NCBI GenBank assembly: GCA_964637185.1
Contig: CAZWVB010000006.1
Location: forward strand, 1-41,297
Origin: CAZSVP01 sp964637185
Lineage (GTDB): Bacteria > Patescibacteriota > Saccharimonadia > CAILAD01 > BJGX01
DNA length: 41,297 nt
Direction of reading: 5' to 3'
This document shows, in pieces, positions 8,160 to 15,013 of the stretch (its first letter is position 1; every line of letters begins with the position of its first letter). The position numbers and the translations under genes are program-made. The notes under the pieces were generated by a model. It did not search any database, had not been told where the DNA came from, and saw only the letters and a list, made by a program, of their open reading frames with translations.

Positions 8160-9449
8160 TTATTGTGAGGCCTGAGGGGTTGTAGCCGGAGATTCGGCAG
8201 CTACCTTGTCTTGCTGGACGCGTTGATCAGCTTCGATTTCCAATAGGCGATTGTATTTGGCAACTCTTTCGCCGCGGGCAGGCGCACCTAGTTTGATGCC
8301 GGCAGCGCCGACGCCATAAGCCAGATCAGCGATCAATTCGTCATTGGTATCACCACTGCGGTGGCTGATGATGACTTTGGCACCATTGCCACGCGCGGCT
8401 TTGATAGCCTCAAATGTCTCACTCAGTGTACCAACTTGGTTGGGCTTGATGATGACCGCATCAAATAACTTGTCGGCTTGATATTTCTCAATCAAAGCTG
8501 TGTTGGTGGCTGTAAAATCATCGCCTACTACCAAAAATGGCTTGGGTGATTTGGCGTTGAGCTGGGTTTTGATGAGTTCAACACCCTCGGCATCACCTTC
8601 TGCGAATGGGTCTTCTATAGAGAATATGTCAAACTTGTCATTCCAGGCTTCGTAAGTTTTGAGCAGTTCGCTTGGGCTGAGTTTGGAATTATCCAGTAGG
8701 TAGTGACCATTGGCAAAAAAGCTATTGGCGGCACTATCTAGTGCGATATCAAACTTTTCTTTGGCTTTGCTAGCTAGCTCATGCAGGGCCTCAAGAACAA
8801 CCTCAGTATTGGCACCGATCGGTGCTAGCCCGCCCTCATCTCCCACTAGCTCGCTGCTAGGTCCGTAAAGACTAGAAAAAATATTGCCTAGGGTGTGGTA
8901 GACCTCATAGATCTGTTTGGTAGCGACTGATGGAGTGTTGGATTGGGGCACACACATAAATTCTTGGATGGTCAGGCCCGGTGCGTGTTTGCCACCACCG
9001 ACTACATTGGCAAATAGTCGTGGAAATTCTGGGCTGGTTTGCAAATGCTCGGCAATATACTGCCAGAGAGGTTTCTCCTCCACGGTAGCGCTGAGCTTGA
9101 AATAGGCCGCCGATATGGCCAGCATAGTATTACCGCCCAGTTTGCCTTTGTTTTTGGTACCATCAAGTGCAATTAGCAGACTATCGAAGTCGTCAAAATT
9201 ACCTAGTGGGTAGCCGATAAATTTGGGTGCAATGACATTCTCGACCGTATCGATGCATTTGGTGACGCCGTTGCCCCCAAAATCCTCACCCCCGTCGCGT
9301 ATCTCGGTAGCCTCATTGCTAGATTTGCTTGCGCCCTCAGGTACAGTAAAACTAGCCGACTGTCCATTGTCGGCTGTGAGCCGTACCATCAAGGTGGGCT
9401 CACCGCGTGAATCAAGTACTTGGTAAGCGTCAAATTTTGTTAGATTCAT
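8160..9449 (-). CDS. eno: Enolase
   Basis: 429 residues from the chosen ATG. It interconverts 2-phosphoglycerate and phosphoenolpyruvate. Active-site elements seen: GGGKHAPG (His of the flexible loop), GDEGGLAP, SIEDPFAEGD, VGDDFTATN, IIKPNQVGT (catalytic Lys), SHRSGDTND and IKLGAPARGER. The mobile loop that is usually SGAST reads EGASK, and VGDDLFVTN is changed to VGDDFTATN, so the enzyme is divergent but its catalytic Lys, Glu and metal Asp are kept. An in-frame ATG at 9494 was rejected because TGCTATAAT ends 7 nt before ATG 9449 and the protein then begins with the usual enolase strand. It is followed by a ~20-residue Ala/Gln-rich tail. Confidence 0.96.
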   Translation of the reverse strand: MNLTKFDAYQVLDSRGEPTLMVRLTADNGQSASFTVPEGASKSSNEATEIRDGGEDFGGNGVTKCIDTVENVIAPKFIGYPLGNFDDFDSLLIALDGTKNKGKLGGNTMLAISAAYFKLSATVEEKPLWQYIAEHLQTSPEFPRLFANVVGGGKHAPGLTIQEFMCVPQSNTPSVATKQIYEVYHTLGNIFSSLYGPSSELVGDEGGLAPIGANTEVVLEALHELASKAKEKFDIALDSAANSFFANGHYLLDNSKLSPSELLKTYEAWNDKFDIFSIEDPFAEGDAEGVELIKTQLNAKSPKPFLVVGDDFTATNTALIEKYQADKLFDAVIIKPNQVGTLSETFEAIKAARGNGAKVIISHRSGDTNDELIADLAYGVGAAGIKLGAPARGERVAKYNRLLEIEADQRVQQDKVAAESPATTPQASQ

Positions 9450-9456
9450 TGCAAAT

Positions 9457-9465
9457 ATTATAGCA
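9457..9465 (-). promoter_or_regulatory. Extended -10 promoter, leaderless, for enolase
   Basis: Minus-strand TGCTATAAT, preceded by TTA, ends 7 nt before the enolase ATG. It lies just downstream of the dehydrogenase stop codon, so enolase has its own promoter. Confidence 0.75.
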
Positions 9466-9497
9466 TAAGCGTAATCCGTCAAAAACTGGTCCAATGC

Positions 9498-10526
9498 TTA
9501 GTTTTTGTCTACTATATTTTGGGGCTGCCCGTCCAAGAAGGCCTTGATGTTGGTGACAGTAATCTCACGTATCAGCTCTAGCGCCTCCTGGGTGTTGAAG
9601 GCATTGTGGGGGGTAAGTATTACATTGGGCATTTTTTCTAAGATCATTTGTTCGACGGCATGGTCGCAGGCTTCACGCGTGATGGTGCGAGTCAGTAGTT
9701 CGACCTCATCCTCAGATCGTAATAAATTCTCATCCTCTAGCACATCTAGCCCGGCGCCTGCTAGTTTGCCGCTTTGCAGGGCTTTGACCAATTCTTTGCT
9801 ATCGACTAGCTCGCCGCGGGCGGTATTAATCAGTATCGAGCCATGCTTCATATGGGCAAATTCAGTACGGCCTATCATATGAAGGTTCTGTCCTGTATAA
9901 GGACTATGCAGACTCACCACATCGCTGTGTCGCAGCAATTCACTTAGCGGCATATAGCGTAGACCATAGTCGAGCTCGAGTTGGTGATTGGGGTAAGGAT
10001 CAAAGCCAATCAGCCGCATACCAAACCCATTACCAAGCCGTGCGACATGCGCGCCGATCTTACCAGTACCAACTATGCCGAGAGTCTTGCCATATAGTTC
10101 AAAGCCAGTGAGTAGATTGTGATTGATATGACCACTGCGAATTTGGTCGTTGGCTAGCTGGAGTTTGCGTACGACGCTGAGTAACAGGCCAAAGGCGTAT
10201 TCAGCTACAGTATTCTCACCGTAGCCTGGTACATTGGCCACCAACACGCCGGCTTTTTTGGTGGCTTTGATACTGATGTGGTCGATACCCGTGGATCGGC
10301 TGGCTATCATCTGTAATTTTGGTAGCCGTGATAAAGCAGCGGCGTTGATGCGGCTGAGTGTAAAAACACTGACTATAGTGGCGTCGTGGTACTGTTGAGG
10401 GTCAGTGTCGGCTATGGTAGTGGCAAAGTAACGTAGCTCAGTGTTGGGTAGATTTCCCAGCTGGCGCTGCAGGCTACGCCTATCATCACCATGTATTTCA
10501 AAGCAAGCTATTATTTGTTTGCTCAT
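9498..10526 (-). CDS. D-isomer-specific 2-hydroxyacid dehydrogenase (D-lactate dehydrogenase-like)
   Basis: 342 residues, NAD-dependent. Motifs: SRSTGIDHI (substrate-binding Arg), YGENTVAEYAFGLLL, the Rossmann loop LGIVGTGKIGAHVA followed by IGFDPYP (acidic residue favouring NAD), NTARGELVDSKEL, GLDVLEDE (catalytic Glu region) and LTPHNAFNTQEA (catalytic His). The insert after GLDVLEDE is typical of the D-lactate dehydrogenase branch, so reduction of pyruvate to D-lactate is the best guess. A glyoxylate/hydroxypyruvate reductase role is the alternative, because the gene overlaps glycerate kinase by 1 nt (TAATG) and is co-transcribed with it. It would regenerate NAD+ at the end of glycolysis. 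Confidence 0.88.
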   Translation of the reverse strand: MSKQIIACFEIHGDDRRSLQRQLGNLPNTELRYFATTIADTDPQQYHDATIVSVFTLSRINAAALSRLPKLQMIASRSTGIDHISIKATKKAGVLVANVPGYGENTVAEYAFGLLLSVVRKLQLANDQIRSGHINHNLLTGFELYGKTLGIVGTGKIGAHVARLGNGFGMRLIGFDPYPNHQLELDYGLRYMPLSELLRHSDVVSLHSPYTGQNLHMIGRTEFAHMKHGSILINTARGELVDSKELVKALQSGKLAGAGLDVLEDENLLRSEDEVELLTRTITREACDHAVEQMILEKMPNVILTPHNAFNTQEALELIREITVTNIKAFLDGQPQNIVDKN

Positions 10527-11794
10527 TATTTACCCTCCTGTTGTATAGCGACCACAAAATCCGATACGTTGGCGGTGACGTGTTCAATATGGAAAATCCC
10601 GCCTATTTTCTGGAGGCTATTATAGCTTTGATTATACGCTACGGCATGGGTTGCATGTAAGCCCATACGTTGAGCTTGCGAGCTGGCCTGCTCGCTATCG
10701 ACTATGCCACCAGCGACAGGAATGTTGTCTTTGCCATCGGAGGCGGCCGAGAGTAGGGCAGCGTGCCGAGGCAGATGGTCCATGGCTGACAAAGCCAAAT
10801 CTTGATTGCGCCCACCCCGACCAGCATGTTTGACAGTTACCTGTGATTCGCCACAAGCTAGCAAGGCCATGCCCGGCTTGAGCCGGCGAGCATATTGAAC
10901 GCCCAACAGTGAAGCCATGCCATGCATATCACGCGATACTATGACTGGTTTGTAACCAAGTTCAATAGCCTTAGCTTTCATGCCTTCGACTGCGGTCAAC
11001 CCAGATGCTAGTAGTTGGGTCTTGGTATGCTTGAAATACTTTTTGGCTTTGGGTGTTTCGATCAGGGCAAGATTGGGCAGATGATATTTCTCGGCAATAG
11101 CATGAGCTTCGGCAAGCGTAGTGGTGTCGAGTATGGTTGGCCCGGACGCGACCATACTCAGGTCGTTGCCGGGTACGTCGGATACGACCAACGCCAATAA
11201 TCTGGCTGGATAAACATACTCAGCCAGAAACCCGCCGTGTATTCGACTGAGGTGTTTGCGCACAGTATTGATTTGCTGGATCGACGCCCCACTGAGCAGG
11301 AGTTTGTGGGCTACTGCCGCCAGGTCTGTGCAGCTCATGTTGGCAGGGTCGCACAGTAGTGAGCTACCACCACCACATATCACGGCGATGATCAGATCGT
11401 CTTCCTGCGCGTATTTGACGAACTCTACCAGCTTTTTGGTGGCTTTGATGTTTTGTTCTGTCGGCAGCGGATGGGTGCCTACAAAAACATGAACCTTCTT
11501 GGTGGGTGCCTTGGCTATGTCGATGACGACACCGCCGACTATAGCGTTACCTACTAGTTTCTCGATGCTTGCTGCTAGCTGAGCGCTGCCTTTGCCAAAG
11601 CCAACTATCCCGACGCGTTTGTAATCCGATAGTCGGTAGCTGTACTGGCCTACTCGCAACACGCCATCGGTGTACGAAAGTTTGCTTTGCACGATTGTAT
11701 CAATGCGGATAGCTTCGTAGCCAGCTTCAGCTATAGTGAGTATATCTCGACGCACATCATTGCTGGCGAGCGAGCTGAATTGTTTGATGATCAT
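10526..11794 (-). CDS. Glycerate 2-kinase (MOFRL-type glycerate kinase)
   Basis: 422 residues, usual for the GckA/TtuD family. Seen: GFGKGSAQLAASI, THPLPTEQNIKATK, VICGGGSSLL, NTVRKHLSRIHGG, VVSDVPGNDLSMVASGP, and the C-terminal MOFRL part with GESQVTVKHAGRGGRNQDL and AASDGKDN. Members phosphorylate D-glycerate, mostly at the 2-position, giving 2-phosphoglycerate, the enolase substrate. It is the first gene of a two-gene operon with the dehydrogenase. TGCTATAAT lies 8 nt before the ATG, and no Shine-Dalgarno is visible. The neighbouring enolase makes a glycerate entry into lower glycolysis a sensible reading. Confidence 0.9.
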   Translation of the reverse strand: MIIKQFSSLASNDVRRDILTIAEAGYEAIRIDTIVQSKLSYTDGVLRVGQYSYRLSDYKRVGIVGFGKGSAQLAASIEKLVGNAIVGGVVIDIAKAPTKKVHVFVGTHPLPTEQNIKATKKLVEFVKYAQEDDLIIAVICGGGSSLLCDPANMSCTDLAAVAHKLLLSGASIQQINTVRKHLSRIHGGFLAEYVYPARLLALVVSDVPGNDLSMVASGPTILDTTTLAEAHAIAEKYHLPNLALIETPKAKKYFKHTKTQLLASGLTAVEGMKAKAIELGYKPVIVSRDMHGMASLLGVQYARRLKPGMALLACGESQVTVKHAGRGGRNQDLALSAMDHLPRHAALLSAASDGKDNIPVAGGIVDSEQASSQAQRMGLHATHAVAYNQSYNSLQKIGGIFHIEHVTANVSDFVVAIQQEGK

Positions 11795-11802
11795 CAGATA
11801 AA

Positions 11803-11811
11803 ATTATAGCA
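11803..11811 (-). promoter_or_regulatory. Extended -10 promoter, leaderless, for glycerate kinase
   Basis: Minus-strand TGCTATAAT lies 8 nt before the ATG at 11794. The 12-mer TTATGCTATAAT matches the one upstream of enolase exactly. Confidence 0.72.
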
Positions 11812-11841
11812 TAAGCAGTTTATCATTTACTTATTATGTAG

Positions 11842-11870
11842 TTGTTTTTGTAAGCCAAATATGTTATCAT
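11842..11870 (+). promoter_or_regulatory. Sigma-70-type promoter for tRNA-Glu
   Basis: TTGTTT and TATCAT are separated by 17 nt, with a TGT extended element before the -10. Transcription would begin near 11877, about 30 nt before the tRNA. Confidence 0.6.
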
Positions 11871-11884
11871 TTACAGGTTATTTT

Positions 11885-11910
11885 GCCTTGTTTTGGCACG
11901 CAAACAAGGC
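11885..11910. repeat. Perfect 9-bp palindrome touching the tRNA 5' end
   Basis: GCCTTGTTT and AAACAAGGC flank an 8-nt spacer. The last three bases (GGC) are the first three of tRNA-Glu, so in the precursor this hairpin would compete with the acceptor stem. It could be a processing signal or an operator; its role is unknown. Confidence 0.55.
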
Positions 11911-11982
11911 CCCATCGTCTAACGGTTAGGACACCAGATTTTCAATCTGGCAATCGGGGTTCGATTCCCCGTGGGGTCACCA
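11908..11982 (+). tRNA. tRNA-Glu (TTC anticodon), CCA encoded
   Basis: A complete cloverleaf: acceptor GGCCCCA pairs with TGGGGTC (one G-T), the D loop contains CTAACGGTTAGG, the anticodon stem is CCAGA/TCTGG with loop TTTTCAA (anticodon TTC), and the T arm is CGGGGTTCGATTCCCCG. Discriminator A is followed by genome-encoded CCA. A terminator follows 8 nt later. Confidence 0.97.
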
Positions 11983-11990
11983 TAGAAGCC

Positions 11991-12016
11991 GACCTGTACC
12001 TAACAGGTCGTTTTTT
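11991..12016 (+). terminator. Intrinsic terminator after tRNA-Glu
   Basis: Stem GACCTGT / ACAGGTC with a 5-nt loop is followed by G and six T residues. It ends the tRNA transcript before the pyruvate kinase promoter. Confidence 0.9.
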
Positions 12017-12042
12017 GATTAATGAAGTATATCGAGGGGTCA

Positions 12043-12051
12043 TGCTACAAT
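12043..12051 (+). promoter_or_regulatory. Extended -10 promoter, leaderless, for pyruvate kinase
   Basis: TGCTACAAT ends 6 nt before ATG 12058, placing the transcription start at the start codon. Confidence 0.72.
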
Positions 12052-12057
12052 ATTCTT

Positions 12058-13590
12058 ATGGTTGTTAAAGCCGCTGATTTCAAAAAGACAAAGATAATAG
12101 CGACTATTGGTCCGGCTAGTGAGGAGAAGATTGAACAACTTCTGAAAGCCGGCGTCAATGGCGTGCGACTCAATTTCAGTCACGGTACTCATGCAGCGCA
12201 TTTGCGAGCTCTCAGATCGGCTCGTGCGGCTGCCAAAAAATTGGAGCGATCAGTCGCGATTATAGCTGACACCCAGGGCCCCAAAATACAAGTTGGGAAA
12301 ATAGCGAGCGGTGGCATCGATATTAAAGCAGGCCAAACACTGCAATTTGCTCATAGTTTGCAGACTAAGTCCCAAGATATCATACCGGTGCAATATGACT
12401 TTGCTCATGAGGTAGTCAAAGGCCAGGCGTTGTATTTGCGTGATGGACAAATCAAATGTGTTATCAGACAGATAAAATCGGGTGTGATAAGTGCCGAAGC
12501 TCGTAACTCGGGCAAATTGCTGAGTGATCAGGGCATCAACCTGCCCGATACGCATTTCAAAGGATCTGTGATTACCCCCAAGGATCGTGAAGATCTGAAA
12601 TTTGCGCTCAAATATGACTGTGATTATGTTGCTATGAGCTTTATTCAATCAGCCAAAGACATAGTAGAAATGCGCCATCTAATCACAAAAACCAAATCAA
12701 AAGCAAAAATCATAGCCAAGATTGAGACGAAAGCAGCAGTCGTCCATATGGAGGAAATTGTGCGTGCTACTGATGTGGTGATGATTGCTCGAGGCGATCT
12801 GGCTGTCGAGACATCGGCCGAAGAGGTGCCGATCATAGGACGCGAGTTAGTCATGTTGTGTCGTAAGTACAAGAAACCAGTGATCATGGCGACTCAGATG
12901 CTAGAAAGCATGATGAAAAGTATCGAGCCTAGCCGATCGGACGCCAACGATGTTGCTACAGCTGTCAGCTTGGGCGTTGATTGTGTGATGCTCAGTGGTG
13001 AGACCGCTATTGGTGAATTTCCGATCGAAACAGTCCAAACCATGAAACGTATCATATTGCGTTCGGAAAAATATTTTGTGAATACAGCTATCCCGCTAGA
13101 GCTGGAGCTTGACCAAGACGAAGATACAATAGCGGCTGAGTTGGATGAGCCCACAAGTACCTTGGAACGTATGGCTAGCAAAACCAAACTGGTGTTTACT
13201 CGATCTTCGGAGGGCGCTGGCAAGATCAGTTCTGAAATAGCTCAGCGCAGTATAAGTCTTGCAGCGATTACTCTTAGCGAACAGCTGCGCGCCAAACTAA
13301 TAATTGCCGAGACCCTGAGTGGGAGTACGGCTCTGAGTATCGCCAGTCTGCGCCCAAGCGCACCAATTATCATAGCCAGCCCCGATGAAAAGGTGTGCAA
13401 CCAAATGGCATTGCTCTGGGGGGGCAAGCCATTTTTGGTACGCAACAAACGCGAAAGCTACGATGCTGTGGTCAAAAGCATGAAGGTTCGTGGTGCTATC
13501 GCCAAAGGTGATTTTGTGGTCAGTGCCTATGGAAAGAACCGAGGTGTAGCTGGCGGTACCGACACGGTGCGATTATATGAAGTGGGGTAG
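12058..13590 (+). CDS. pyk: Pyruvate kinase
   Basis: 510 residues. It transfers phosphate from phosphoenolpyruvate to ADP, giving pyruvate and ATP. Signatures: TKIIATIGPAS, GVNGVRLNFSHG, IADTQGPKIQVG, LPDTHFKGSVITPKD, YVAMSFIQSAKD, IIAKIETKAAV (catalytic Lys), MIARGDLAVE, PVIMATQMLESM and DVATAVSLGVDCVMLSGETA. A C-terminal regulatory-type domain follows with FTRSSEGAGKIS and RGVAGGTDTVRL. ATG 12058 was chosen over an in-frame ATG at 12022, because the -10 box lies between them and would not be transcribed if the upstream codon were used. Triosephosphate isomerase follows 15 nt downstream with its own promoter. Confidence 0.96.
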   Translation: MVVKAADFKKTKIIATIGPASEEKIEQLLKAGVNGVRLNFSHGTHAAHLRALRSARAAAKKLERSVAIIADTQGPKIQVGKIASGGIDIKAGQTLQFAHSLQTKSQDIIPVQYDFAHEVVKGQALYLRDGQIKCVIRQIKSGVISAEARNSGKLLSDQGINLPDTHFKGSVITPKDREDLKFALKYDCDYVAMSFIQSAKDIVEMRHLITKTKSKAKIIAKIETKAAVVHMEEIVRATDVVMIARGDLAVETSAEEVPIIGRELVMLCRKYKKPVIMATQMLESMMKSIEPSRSDANDVATAVSLGVDCVMLSGETAIGEFPIETVQTMKRIILRSEKYFVNTAIPLELELDQDEDTIAAELDEPTSTLERMASKTKLVFTRSSEGAGKISSEIAQRSISLAAITLSEQLRAKLIIAETLSGSTALSIASLRPSAPIIIASPDEKVCNQMALLWGGKPFLVRNKRESYDAVVKSMKVRGAIAKGDFVVSAYGKNRGVAGGTDTVRLYEVG

Positions 13591-13599
13591 TGATACAAT
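13591..13599 (+). promoter_or_regulatory. Extended -10 promoter, leaderless, for triosephosphate isomerase
   Basis: TGATACAAT begins at the first base after the pyruvate kinase TAG stop and ends 6 nt before ATG 13606. The whole intergenic region is 15 nt. Confidence 0.72.
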
Positions 13600-13605
13600 A
13601 CTAGC

Positions 13606-14391
13606 ATGAGCGGAAATAACCCCAGACCACTTATTGTAGCCAATTGGAAAATGCAGCTTACTAACAGTGAAGCTGTTACGTTGGCAAGTCGAATTGTACA
13701 AAAAATTATTCCAACCGCTACTGCCGATGTAGTATTGTGCCCGAGTTATGTAGCGCTACCACAGGTGCAGCAAGAGCTCAAAGCGTTGCAGTCGAGCAAG
13801 CGTCATCATGTGTTACTGGGAGCTCAGAATGTGAGTCAATATGAGCGTGGTGCCTACACCGGCGAGGTATCTGCTGAGCAGCTCGAAGGTTTGGTGAGCT
13901 ATGTGATCGATGGGCATTCTGAACGGCGTCTCAATTTTGGCGAGACCAGCGAGGTGGATGGCAGCAAACTAGCTCAAGCGCTACGTCATGGCCTCAAACC
14001 GATCCTGTGTGTCGGTGAGACTGTGCTAGAGCGCGAACAGTCTCTGACTAGCCGTGTGGTAGTTGACCAGCTAGAGGCAGGCCTATCGCACGTGACATCC
14101 AGTGATTTGAGCGAGGTAGCAATTGCCTACGAGCCAGTCTGGGCGATCGGTAGTGGCGAGTTGCCGCGCCCAGGCGATGTGGCCGCTGTAGCACGAGATA
14201 TCAATGATTTTTTAGCCAACCGCTACGCTGGTGTCGAACTTCCTAGGGTGCTGTATGGTGGTAGTGTGTCCGCCAGCAATGCCGCAGCTTATCTAGATAT
14301 ACCACAGATCAATGGCTTGCTTATTGGTGGTGCTAGTCTTAACTACATCGAGTTCGCCAAGATCGTCAATCTCACAGTCAAAAAAGCTTAA
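13606..14391 (+). CDS. tpiA: Triosephosphate isomerase
   Basis: 261 residues, normal length. It interconverts dihydroxyacetone phosphate and glyceraldehyde 3-phosphate. Active-site residues are all present: Asn13 and Lys15 in ANWKM, His104 in DGHSERR, and Glu176 in AYEPVWAIGSG. The phosphate-binding LYGGSV and the final GLLIGGASL are also seen. It lies 15 nt behind pyruvate kinase and is transcribed in the same direction from its own leaderless promoter; read-through from pyruvate kinase is also likely. Confidence 0.96.
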   Translation: MSGNNPRPLIVANWKMQLTNSEAVTLASRIVQKIIPTATADVVLCPSYVALPQVQQELKALQSSKRHHVLLGAQNVSQYERGAYTGEVSAEQLEGLVSYVIDGHSERRLNFGETSEVDGSKLAQALRHGLKPILCVGETVLEREQSLTSRVVVDQLEAGLSHVTSSDLSEVAIAYEPVWAIGSGELPRPGDVAAVARDINDFLANRYAGVELPRVLYGGSVSASNAAAYLDIPQINGLLIGGASLNYIEFAKIVNLTVKKA

Positions 14392-14392
14392 C

Positions 14393-14422
14393 TTGTCAGC
14401 TAGTAGCCTCTGGCGTTAAGAT
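14393..14422 (+). promoter_or_regulatory. Promoter with -35/-10 for inorganic pyrophosphatase
   Basis: TTGTCA, an 18-nt spacer, then TAAGAT. The 11-mer GTTAAGATAGG (14415-14425) is repeated exactly in the promoter of the 35856 gene. This gene has a ~20 nt leader with an AGGAG site. Confidence 0.55.
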
Positions 14423-14449
14423 AGGAGTAGTTAATTTACAGGAGTATTC

Positions 14450-14962
14450 ATGTCCACACAAATCCCCCTGGGCGACAAAGCCCCCCAAGTAGTCAATGTT
14501 GTTATTGAGATCCCACGCGGCTCAGGTAACAAGTACGAGCTAGACAAAGATACTGGCGCAATATTTCTCGACCGTGTCCAGCCCACAACGATGAAACAGC
14601 CTTATGACTACGGCTTCTTGCCACAGACACTTGGCGATGATGGCGATCCACTCGATGCGATGATTGTCATTGATGAGCCGCTTTACCCAGGCGTGGTAGT
14701 ACCGAGTCGGGTAATTGGCGTGATGTACATGGTGGACGACGGTGAGAATGATGAGAAGCTGATTTGTGTGGCCGACGATGACAAACACCACGAGCATGTC
14801 CAATCTGTCGATGAGCTTGGTGGTCACGTCAAGAAAAAAGTCGAGCACTACTTTGCCCACTACAAAGACTTGCAGGACAAGGAAGTTAAGATCACTGGTT
14901 GGGGAGACAAGGCCGAAGCCTACGCCCTCATCGAACGTTATCAGAAACAGTACAAAAAGTAG
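14450..14962 (+). CDS. ppa: Inorganic pyrophosphatase (family I)
   Basis: 170 residues, typical of bacterial soluble family I enzymes. It hydrolyses pyrophosphate and so drives biosynthetic reactions forward. Seen: EIPRGSGNKYELDKDTG, YDYGFLPQTLGDDGDPLDAM (metal-binding aspartates) and CVADDDKHHEHV, ending with HYKDLQDKEVKITGWGDK. The start has a clear AGGAG Shine-Dalgarno (14440-14444) 5 nt before the ATG, unlike its leaderless neighbours. Preceded by triosephosphate isomerase and followed by the helicase gene, with no terminator seen on either side. Confidence 0.96.
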   Translation: MSTQIPLGDKAPQVVNVVIEIPRGSGNKYELDKDTGAIFLDRVQPTTMKQPYDYGFLPQTLGDDGDPLDAMIVIDEPLYPGVVVPSRVIGVMYMVDDGENDEKLICVADDDKHHEHVQSVDELGGHVKKKVEHYFAHYKDLQDKEVKITGWGDKAEAYALIERYQKQYKK

Positions 14963-15000
14963 CTAGTACGGCTTTTATTCGTAGTTGCACTCGGCTATAG

Positions 15001-15006
15001 TACAAT
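15001..15006 (+). promoter_or_regulatory. -10 box, leaderless, for the PcrA/UvrD helicase
   Basis: TACAAT lies 7 nt before ATG 15014, with no Shine-Dalgarno in between. No TGn extension is seen. Confidence 0.6.
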
Positions 15007-15013
15007 AGCTTTT

